Source: Dromaius novaehollandiae (Eukaryota > Chordata > Aves > Casuariiformes > Dromaiidae). From it: a stretch of DNA of 64,000 bases. Under the pieces are notes generated by a model that searched no databases, had not been told where the DNA came from, and was given only the letters and a program-made list of their open reading frames with translations. Of the stretch, positions 51,001 through 61,168 are shown piece by piece. Positions within the stretch are counted from its first letter, which is position 1, and every line of letters begins with the position of its first letter. The stretch lies in the NCBI RefSeq assembly GCF_036370855.1, contig NC_088130.1:71152941-71216940 (forward strand), given 5' to 3'. Made by a program: the position numbers and the translations under genes.

Positions 51001-53480
51001 GCTGTAGCTAACTTAATAGTTTTCTCATTCGTCATGCCCTTACTGTGTTTCAAGGGAGCACTGGCTGATCTGAGTTGAATTTTAGTGGAAAATCTTGATG
51101 TATTATGCTACTTCAACAAAAATACTCATCAAATAAAACTCTTTATCCTTGCAAACATGAGTGAGTGCTTTAGCAGGCATTAGGATGCAACTGTGGTGAG
51201 TTCTTGTTCCGTTATCTCCACTGTCGTTGCCTTTTCTTTTAATAATGAATCATTCAACACGTGGCTGTTACAGTATTGCATTGGGGGGAGAGTTTGATAG
51301 CAGTGTATTTGAAGTGACAGTTGGCTCAATATGCAATGAAAAACTGGAAGATTTTCTAGTATAGCAGAAATCAACGTGTTATGGGGTAGGGGGAACGGAA
51401 AGAAGCCAATTGAGAACCTCATTAAATCCAGACCAAGCTATACTTTGGAATGCAAAGGGATAAAAAAATAAGTTCAGATTTTGACAGTAAAGTAATAGGT
51501 AGCGAGAGTGACCTGAAAGAAATGGAAAGGGTTGACAAGGTAGCTGCTGCACTGGTTAACTGAAATAAGATTTAGTCACTTCTTTAATTTTATTTTTTTA
51601 ACTGCACGGAATTGTAGTAATTTTGGGTGTGTGAGGTGAACATTCAGCAGATAATGTCTGTAAAGCAAATAGCCTAAATTTGCCATCTGCCATCTCATTT
51701 GAAAGAAGAAAGAATGCTGAAAGGGTTAAACAGAACTCTAATGAACAGCTAGTGAACAGATAAGTTATTAAATTCCTTGGAAGACATGTAAAAAGCGGGC
51801 TAAAACATAAGGATGGGCTGGACCTTCTTTCTCTTTGCCTTAAGAGATGGCATAGCCCAACAAGAGTTTCCGTTCAGATTTTTTACCATGTGTGTAATAA
51901 TTTAATTTTCATAATTTTGTCAAAATGAAGCTGTCAAAAGATTTTGTCACTGTTATGAAGAACATAGTTTTAGAAGATTTTTAGTTGTGGATACTAAACT
52001 TTTAAACTGCTTTTCTTTCACTTTTTTTTGCTTACATCCACTAATGCCTATTCTCAGTCTGTCCTCTGGACAGTATTGGCTTAAATGATTTAGATCAAAA
52101 ACTATCTCTTGTGTAGAAACTAGGTAGTTTGCTGTTGTAGATCGCCCTGCAGAAACTCCTGAAGTCTCCTCTCCTATAAACCTGCCTGTACAGGTGGGTT
52201 CTGTCAGGGTTTGTGTTGGCACAACTGTGCTCAAACAGCTGAGCTGCAATGGGATTCCTGAAAGCTTCCAAAGGCACCTAATAATAAAGCAGATGAGCCC
52301 TCCTGTGCAAAATATAACAACAAAACGTGACCACTCTGAGGGCTTTGGGAAGATACTGCAGAATTTTAACAAAAAACGTATGATCAAAGCTTGTTAAAGA
52401 TGCTCTTTTCTTAGCTCAACTTGAAATTTGAAAAGCAAGATCAGCTTTCTAAAATTCAAAGGCAAAATGAGATGTAATTTTTTTTAATTGCTCTTTATGT
52501 ATCTCTACAGAATTACAAAGCTTGGAAGAGGTCGGTTTGCCTAAGGCCGTTAGTATTAGCTCAGTTGAGAGGAGCTCGGTTCTGTTAACTCTGTTCATTG
52601 GGTAAGACTGCTGTATGTCACCGCGTCCTGTCCTGTCCCATCCCAGACGTGTCTGTACGTGTGGGTGCTTCACACGCGCTGGTGGCTCTTAACCTGCTCT
52701 GATGCTGTGGCTTTATAATTACGAAAGGAAACCCCATCCCTGCTGGATAACCAGCAGTACACATGTGTTTACGCTTTTGTTGAATCAGTCAGAACAACAT
52801 AAACTTCATGCCAGCTTTACACTTCAGTGCTGTTTTTACATCAGTAAAGCGGGGCAAAATGCACAGGGATTCGGCATATAAAGTCCGTATAGAATGGACA
52901 GAGAGTAGCTGATCTGGCGTAATGCTTTCAGGTGTGAGACTGACTGCTCAGGAGTTTGGAGTGACTCTGAACCATTAAAGCAATTTCATACTAAACCAGT
53001 GCTATGCAGATAGCAGATGGTGGTTTTCTGAAGTCAGAATTTGTCAGTGGTGGTATATCCAACCTCAGTAAATACGTGAGCCAGGGTTGTCTCCTGCTTT
53101 CTCATTCCCAAGGTTTGATAAGTCCCCTTGTACTTTCTTGTTTTGTTAGGCTTCTCCTGAGAGTTTTGGAAGACACATGCTCAAATAATGTTGTAATAAC
53201 AGGTATTGCTAGGGCAGACCCTTCACTGTTGGGTGTCCTCAAGATACTACCGGTGGTGGAGTTACTGAGGAAGAGTAGTGAGGCTGCAGTTGATCATGTG
53301 TATTTGCAAGCAACAAAAACTCTTAAGTTCCTGTCTTTTTCTCTTCCAGCTGCTCATTGCATCCCTGCGCAGTAGCTTATCCTATTCCTTCTCTTTACTA
53401 GCAGCAGTTTATAGGGCGATTGGGTTCATGCTCTGGTCTCTCAAACACTTGCACTGGCCCAGCAGAAGGAGACACTGACC
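48020..53480. other. Gene-free intron 2 DNA
   Basis: AT-leaning sequence without recognised exons. A 144-codon minus-strand frame at 51953-52387 has no identifiable domain, and one such frame is expected by chance in 64 kb. A CTCF-like motif lies at 50384-50402. Confidence 0.5.
50384..50402 (-). promoter_or_regulatory. CTCF-like motif
   Basis: The minus strand reads CCAGCCACCAGAGGGAGCT. This fits the CTCF core CCASYAGRKGGCRS except for A in place of the C of GGC. Binding in vivo is unknown. Confidence 0.35.
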
Positions 53481-53489
53481 CACAACCCC

Positions 53490-53620
53490 GCCAGGGGGGC
53501 GGTGGCTGGAGGCAGCGCGAGCCAGTTCCTCTCTGCGTTGGAGAGTAATGGCAGACCTGGCTGAGCAACGGCTTCGAGCTGGACCTCAGGAAAACACTTC
53601 AAAGGACAGCTAAACAAAGC
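53490..53620 (+). mobile_element. Probable diverged CR1 fragment, sense
   Basis: The segment AGCCAGTTCCTCTCTGCGTT, then AATGGCAGACC, then GGCTTCGAGCTGGACCTCAG and GAAAA follows the order and spacing of the CR1 ORF2 end/3' region (GGGAACGGCTTCAAGCTG..ATCAGGAAAAA type). It is strongly diverged and the ends are unclear, so this is a tentative call. Confidence 0.45.
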
Positions 53621-54023
53621 CCTGTCCAAATGATGGTTAGTGGATAGCTGAGAGTGGTGTTGTGAGGGGAGATTAAAGTTTGCTTATTAGAAATAAGATG
53701 GAGAATAGATATCTTTATGTATGAAATCTGGTTTTTAGAAGCCTTAATGCTTATTCAGCCTCATGCAAGTGAGTAAAACGTGCGGTATTGGGCTGCTAAG
53801 TGTAGGTATGACATTTATCAGTGTATTCATTAAATTGATACACGTATTATGGTGGCTTTAGTTTTCATCATGGGGAGTTCCTGAAGGATCATTCGCACTA
53901 CAGATCCGCATAGGCAGCCAGCCAGGCATTTGGGGTGCTCTGCCGTGGGCAGCCTCTGTGCTTGAAGGCTGAGGAGCAGACGGGAGAAATGAAGCAGGTC
54001 ATGTCTAGTTCGCTTTCGGCAGC

Positions 54024-54040
54024 TGGCAGCAGAGGGCACC
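54024..54040 (+). promoter_or_regulatory. CTCF-like motif
   Basis: TGGCAGCAGAGGGCACC fits the CTCF core CCASYAGRKGGCRS with a mismatch at the first core position. It is oriented opposite to the motif at 50.39 kb. Binding is unknown. Confidence 0.35.
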
Positions 54041-54355
54041 AGAGAATGTCCTCAGCTTTTGTCACTATCTGGTACTTTGTTGTCTTTAATGGAGATCAGA
54101 CTTTCCCAGTTTTCACCAAAATCAGCAGGGTTTTATCCGTTCATGCATATGTCCAGTGCATCCTGAAAAACGTAATGTATTTCAGTAGCTGTTGTACTAT
54201 AGATGGGTAGAGAAATGTTGTTTACTTGAGTTAGATGGTCTTGCTTCAAAGGCTAATGAGTAAGGGGACTTAGTAACCATTTTGAAGGTTTATAATGTCA
54301 TCGTGTAGAAGAATTTCAGTCAGATAATTGCTTGGTAGATTAGGTGCCATGTACA

Positions 54356-54395
54356 GAGAGACATTTAAAATGTCTCTCCTTTTTTTAAAAAAGGA
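54356..54395. repeat. Two adjacent near-perfect palindromes
   Basis: GAGAGACATTT and its reverse complement flank a single A (54356-54378). Overlapping by two bases, TCCTTTTTT and AAAAAAGGA flank a single T (54377-54395). Both are exact apart from the one-base centres. Confidence 0.9.
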
Positions 54396-57189
54396 AGTGC
54401 CTGTTTTCAGACACTCAAATTTTTCACCTGCCTGACATCTTCTATAAACTCCTAGTTCACCAGAATGTTATATCCTTACAAGAAAAGGGAACATACAGAC
54501 AAAACTTTCTGAGATAAACCTGAAAAATTGGGTCAGAACTTCTGGCTTTTCTTCCTCTTCGGCTGATCACACTAAACCATTGAGTGGAAGGGATTTAAAA
54601 CAGCAGCAGCTTCAATGTTTTATGTATTTTCCTTTTTTCTTCCTAAATTTAGGAGTGTCCCATATCTTACAGCTGAAAGACTGTCTGTGTCTGATAGCTT
54701 CCCAGGATGCAATTTGTTGCTACATCATGTCTTCAACTAAGCAAAAGAAAAGAGAACAGTCCTAGTGTAACTGTATTGTTTCTTCTCTGATAAATGAATA
54801 TAAATGTTGCTCTCTTGCTCAACAGCACAAGCCTGTGAATTGTTTTCGTCTTGTGGTTATGGAAGGCATACAGCAGTAATGGGTGGTATTTTATTACATA
54901 AGTCTGGCAAGCTTATCCGTCGTTTGCAAGTGCCGTGCTGAAACATCCATCAAACTTGAAGTTTTCTTATGTGGAGTTTTTCTTGTGTGTAAAGTATTTG
55001 GTTTTTTTCTGTCCTAAAATTTCAGAGCTGGGATTGTCCATGTACATTTTAGGACTTCTAGCATTTTAGATTTCAGATGGCTCTTACTCTATTTTCAAGT
55101 CTTTGTTTCATTGGAATTAGCACTTACGATATAAATCAGTATAATACTGCTAGCATCTCTTAAACCTGTGCAGATCTCCCAAATGACTTGAACCTGTTTT
55201 ACTGCTCTATCTGTTCTTTACTGAAGTGCCAGTGAAACTTCACTCCTTTAAACTCGAGAATAATCCATCACAATTTGACCTTTGTTTTTGCTTTAAAGAA
55301 GCAAAAATTTTTCTCGTTTTAGAGAATTAGTAAAAACAAAATAAATTGTTTTAGAGAAACAATATGAAGGCAGGTGTTATTGTTATTTTTTTAAAAAAAC
55401 GTCTCTCTTATAACCACATACTACTCCCTGAGGCTGAGTAAAAGGAAGGCAGAAATTATTGGCTCAAAAAAAAGAAAATACTAGAGCATCTTGGGAGGGA
55501 AAGCCTTGTATCTAATGTAGCAAAATAAAGTTGTTGCATAATCATTAACTTTTAAAGCCTGCCTCTTCTCTCCAGCTTAACTGAAGTCAGACGCTAGCAA
55601 GAACACAATGCGTATCCTTAAGGTCATCTTTAACAGAATGAGTAAGGTGATTTTTGCATTATTTAACAGCTCAAGCAAAACGTTGTAACCTATAAAACAT
55701 AACCAGGAAGCAGTAAAATACTTGCTCATTTTCGAAAGCCTTATTACCCAGAGGATTCAAAACTGAATTACAAAATAAATGTTACAATCAAGTAATTTGA
55801 TAAAATTAGCATGGGGAAATGCCATGTGAATGCAAAGGATCCATAGTGCTGATACCAAACACAGGATGATAACAAAACACTGCTGATACTAAGATACAAT
55901 TGGACCTTTTAGGCAGTGGGATGGTCGGGGACTGTGGAGGTAGGGTTTTCCTGCCCTCCTCGATCCTGGCAGCCGACCTTTCTGGATTTCACTCTGAAGC
56001 ACGCAGGACCAGCTAAGGGCTCTGTGATGTTTTATTTCCCATTCTGTCCTTTTCCAGGATAGTCTCCCCTCCACTTCTCTGTGGTATGAAGGAGGGTCTG
56101 TAAGCCAGAAGAAGCTTCCTGATAGCTGTGCATATAGAGCTATGAATTCAGTTTATTCCCACCAGCAGGTGAAGCACAAGTATCTTTTTCTAAGAATGGC
56201 AGTTTCTTGGACTTTTCCAGGCTTACTCATTTTCCCAGCTGCAGTTACAAATTCAGCCAGCACATCTGTGCTGATAACTCATGAGCCTTTCTGTCAGTGG
56301 GGGCCATTTCCATCTTGTCCAAGCTGTGGGCCATGATCCTGGTTTGGATATATCATGGATGTCTAGCCTCCAACTCAGACTTAATGTATCTAAAACTTGA
56401 TTTTTTTTTTCCTTAGGTTTGAGCCTGAGGCAGCTTCATGCTTCTCTGCTCACAGCAGTATCTCTGCCTGTGTTGCGTGCCTGCATCACTTGTATGCCAG
56501 CATGTCCTGTCTGAGAAGCTTGCAGGTCCTTCAAGCATAAATCTGAGATGGATCCCTCCTTGGGCTCCTTGCCTGTCATCATCGCCCATCTCGTTTATTT
56601 CACATCCTGTTTTTCTTGCTTGGGTTAACATACCTTGATTCATTCATTTATTGCAGAAAGACCCCTGCCCCCAACCTTGCTGGCTTGACCACGTCACCTT
56701 CCTTTCTTTGAAGCTACTGCTCTCAGTTGCATGCAGTTGTCTGCTGATGTCGGTGCTTACTCCATGAGGTCTGGCTCCCTCACTAATCCGTTAAATTTTT
56801 AAACAAGTTTTGCTTACTCTCCTTTGACTCTGCTGGTCACTGTACAACTCCATCTTTGCAGTAGCACTTGTACAAGCCAAGCTAATAGCCAAAGGCACCA
56901 GCACTGATACCTATCCCATCATGCTGCCAGGAGCTATTTGCTCTTTAATTGTATTCACCTGTCTGTCTGTGTCTGTTTATCTCATCGCATGCTTGGATTG
57001 CCTGCTCCTAGGGCCCTGGGTCACCTTTTTGTTCTGTATTTGTCCGGTACGTACAATGGGGTTCTGGGTATGTTTAAAGACGACACAGCGATTTTTTGTT
57101 TTTATGGAAGTTACTGGTGGAACAACAATTTATGTAAGTGAAAAATAAAAACGGTTTTGAGGTTTCAGAACTAAGTGTCATGTTGAGTG

Positions 57190-57400
57190 ACAATAAGGCA
57201 TGGCAGCTGGTCCCAGATCGTCAGAGACCGGCCTGCGTGGTGGGAGCTGCAGGGGCTGCGGCAGGCGGCGGCGGGTCGTGCCTGGCCCTGAGTCGCTGTG
57301 GTCACCCCAGAGAACCTGGGGACCGCTGGGGCAGCAGCAGCCCCAGACGGTGGGGACAGGTGGTGAAGACTCTGCTGCTGGCCCCGGATAGTACCTCTCT
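57190..57400. other. GC-rich islet in intron 2
   Basis: A CpG-containing patch including GCTGCGGCAGGCGGCGGCGG near 57256 opens frames in several registers. No domain or paired splice signals are convincing. Confidence 0.35.
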
Positions 57401-58984
57401 CCCTTGCAGCTTTACTGTTTGTCGCAGCTTCCTACTTGCCCACCTTGCAGTTGTCCAGAAGTTTGCCTGGCTGCTGAAGAACAGAATCATAATTTATGGT
57501 TGTGAGTATGGCCCAAGTTCGGTGAAGGCTAATGCCGGTACAATAAGGACTAGAAGTGCTGCAAACAATGCTTTTTGCCACATGTGTGGTGGTGGGTTTT
57601 TAAAACATTTTGTGGGTCCTGGTAGCACAACAGTTATTTTTATTGGTGTAAGATAAGAGATTCTGACATCATGTAACTCTGCCAGAACCCACAAAGTTAA
57701 TAGGAGTTATTTCTCATAAAACATAACCTTCGCTGCAGCAGTGCAGTGCAGCCGTTGTGCTGGCTCGCTCAGGTGTGCCTGCGTGCTCAGGGGAGGGTTA
57801 AAGCAGTAACCGTGATGAGCAGCAGCCGTTGATGCAACTGAACAGTGATTGCTGTCCTTCTCGGAGAGGCTGGCCCTTGAGAAGAGCGCGGCTTCATGAG
57901 CCGTAGTAGTGATGTTTGGTTAAACAATTCCTCACGTTATCTAACATTGTGTGCTTGGAAATTGCAAGGCTCCATGAGTGCTAGAGATGTATTACTTGAG
58001 AGAAGTAGCAGAGAATAGGATTTATTCTGCAGAATTTTTGTTGTTGATTATGAAGTAGAAAAACTTCAGCTTCTATGTGAACTACATAACTGCACCCTTT
58101 ATTTGCAGATGAGAAATAAAGTTGTTCTGCAGACAGGCATGTTTTCCTGTTAACACTGTCTTTAGTGGAAGCCTGTGCTGGACAGAAGTGGATTCTGTAC
58201 AGAGTAACCCATTATAGATGTTGGAATTGCAGATTGAAATGACTGATCCCAATTTTTTAAAAAGCTTTTTGGAAGGTTATTAAGATGAACATAAATAATT
58301 GCCATTAGCAAAATCCTTTAGAATTGGTTCTCTCAGATTCCTTTCCCCTCGGACCTGCAAGCGCCTCTGAAGGCGGTTGGGGCTCTTAGCAGGCGTAGGT
58401 GCGGTCAGAGCTGTGCCTGCATCACCTGTGTGTTGGGTAAAGTGAGTGGAAGGGAATGCGGCGGCCTGTGTTACTCTCACTAGACCGATTATCGATGGGT
58501 GGATGTTACTTGGCAGTAAGCTTTGCTTGGGAAATTGTTTTGTGCAGGTCGGTAACTATTTCACTTATTTTGTGAGACGTGTTTTGATTTCGCTTTGAAG
58601 CTTATTGTAGGTTCTTCATATGTGATAAGAGTTGCCAAAGAACAGGTAAAATACTGTAATTTCCCGTCCTTGCTGCTTGTCCAATGATTACTCCTTGTCA
58701 GCATGTCTGAGCTGCTCTAAGGGCTCCTGTACTGTTCCCTGATAACTGGTGGGCTAGAGCACTTTTCCACTAGCACATTTGCATCTTAGTTTTTCCGCAT
58801 CGGAGGAAGTAAAGCTGTTGGCTTTTGCCATGTCATCTCCTGATGCTAGCAATGATTAGTGAAAGTAGCATTAAATTTCGAGTGCAGGAGCTGCTGCTTA
58901 GTCCCCCGAAACAGTAAGTGACTGATGGTGCACACAAATACAAATAAGCTACTGCAAATAACTATCAATTTGTAAATCAATTGT

Positions 58985-59435
58985 TCTAAAGCAGTTGTCT
59001 CTGTGGGAGCCGTTAGATGCAGGCTCGTGGCAGTCTGAGCTGGCTGCAGGTCAGAGGACCGAAGGCCGCTGTGGCCGTGTGCGCGCGTCCTGTGCCCGGG
59101 GGTGCGATGGTGGTCAGTGGAGAGGAAAGCTGCTCTGGGAGCCAGCCTCTCCGTTGGTGTGTTCTCCATCCATCGGTGGGTGAATGCGACCCTCTGAGGG
59201 GGCAGGAACCCAGCTGGGGGTCGTGGCTGGGCGGGAGGGTGTAGCTGCGGGAGGAGGCGGAGGGGAGCTGCTGGGGTGGTTTGCGAGGAGCCGGGGCAGC
59301 TTGGGCCCTTGCAGCACGGGCTGCCCAGGCGAGCGTGGTGCAGCGCTCGGACAGACGGGCGCTTTGAGGCTGGGTGCGGTGGCTGGAGGAGCACTTCTGC
59401 GGTCACGAGGGCTCAGGAGCTGCAACCTGAGGTTA
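58985..59435. other. GC-rich islet in intron 2
   Basis: A 450-bp block with CpGs sits in AT-leaning intron. Overlapping frames of up to 186 codons occur on both strands and are best explained by low stop density. The minus-strand frame 58846-59406 is proline- and serine-rich and ends in a hydrophobic stretch (LIVICSSLFVFVCTI) encoded in the AT-rich flank. I recognise no family. Confidence 0.35.
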
Positions 59436-61136
59436 GGTCAGGATCTTCCGTGGTCTTTCCATTTGTTTCCTCTGGGCATCTCTGCTCAAGTAGTCAAGCG
59501 TGGGGAGAAGCGCGGAAGAGAGGAATGCAGCCTCTTCCAAAAATAGCTGTAGAAATCCTAGGGCTGATTTAACACTAGCGTTTTTTTCAGACTTCTCTAT
59601 GAGTAACTGGAGCAGGTATAACTTGGCAGCTAGTTTTTATTATGCAATTTTGCCGCCAGCCAACATAGATTTTTATTGCTGTAAGTTCTCCTGCTGTGTA
59701 TTAAAATACAGCAAATCCTATATGTGTTTATCATTGTCAGTGAACTAAAGAGCTGAGCTGCTGCCCTCCTCGCTTCCCCCACCTGGAATCCGGGTGCTGG
59801 TTTAAGGTCTGCAGAGGATGGATTTCGGTCAAGATTAGTTTATCTCCAGAGTTTCCCCACTAATGCCAGTTAATCTTCGTGGGCATAAAGAGCAGGATAA
59901 AAATGCAGTTCAGCCTGTCCTAATGTATGAGCCCAGTTTTTAAGATAACTTTTAAAATGGTGTCTTAAGGAGCTAGTACATGGTGGCACACAGTTTGTTA
60001 CATTTGTGCGTGCCAGGCTACCTGAGGCAAGAAGGAGAAGCGTCTGCCCCATATCTGCACCCGTGTTGTGGTGCTCCATTTCCTGATGTAGGTGAGCCTG
60101 CTTGCTTGCTGCTTGCGCATGCTGCTCCATCTCACTTTGAAGCCTGTATTTAATATTTAATGTATTTTTTTGTATTTAATGTAAGGCTGACTGTGTTATA
60201 ACTGGCTGAGACCAAGCTGGCCTCGTTCTCCTTTCTCTGTCCTGTACTGTGGATGGTCGCTCGTACCTTCGTGGTGTGCTGAAGATGCTGCTAGGTCGCG
60301 GGTTTCTCTACCCATAAATTGTGTAGCTTGCAGTGAACATTAAATATTTTATAAATGTGTAAGAATAGAAATAAAATGTAAACTGGGAACTAAAAGATAG
60401 TAGTCTTAATATTGTTTTGAAAGTTTTATGCAAATTATCTTTCCATTAGTTGCATTTAGAAACAAAGAGAAAAGATAGTAAAGATGGGAAGACAGAAGCG
60501 AAGATGGAGGCATGGGGATGCTGAAAGGAAGACAGTAGGAAATAATTTTGTTACTATGAAGGGAAAACAAGGGCAAACACTTCAATATTTATTTATTTCT
60601 TTAAAGGTGCCCAGTAACTGCACTGACAGGAGCCATTATAAGAACTTGGAAATGCGGGTAAAGATGTGTAAATACCTGACTGCAAAGAAATGAAATCCCT
60701 GTTCTCAGTGGTTCTGCCCCCGGTTTGAGATATTCTGAGTGGCTTTCGGGAGAATTATGCTGGGTTAGAGTATATGATATACGTTACGTTAATAGATGAA
60801 GCCTCCGTTGTTGGGCAGTAGTTTGATCTACCTCTGGAATTCAGGGGGTCATTTAGATTTTTTTTAATTATTTATTTTCTTTGCAAGACAGTCTGTATAT
60901 CTCTTGCGTATCCAATAACTTTAGGCAACAGGGAGTCTGCTACTGCTGTTTAAATATTATTAGTCTGTCGTGGATCCATTCAAGAAAGAATGTGGGCTGC
61001 AATTTTTTTAAACGGAATAACCTTACAGTTTATGTTAAATCAGATAAAGTCATCTTTTTCCTTCAATTTCATAAGGGCACATGAAGGGGAAAAAAATAAG
61101 CATTATCTGTGCCTCCCCAAAACATCACTCTTTTTC

Positions 61137-61168
61137 TTGTGCCACTACAGACGTCTGTAGTGGCACAA
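61137..61168. repeat. 32-bp perfect spacer-free palindrome
   Basis: The arm TTGTGCCACTACAGAC is followed directly by its exact reverse complement; all 16 pairs match. The centre is GACGTC. Pairing breaks just outside (C on the left, T on the right). It stands alone in intron 2 with no recognised element around it. Confidence 0.98.

Noticed and set aside
51953..52387. 144-codon minus-strand frame
   Set aside because: No recognisable domain. A frame of this size is expected by chance in 64 kb of six-frame vertebrate DNA.
58846..59406. 186-codon minus-strand frame ending in a hydrophobic segment
   Set aside because: It is mostly an antisense reading of a GC-rich islet. The hydrophobic tail is encoded by AT-rich flank and would not make a credible membrane protein without homology or conservation evidence.
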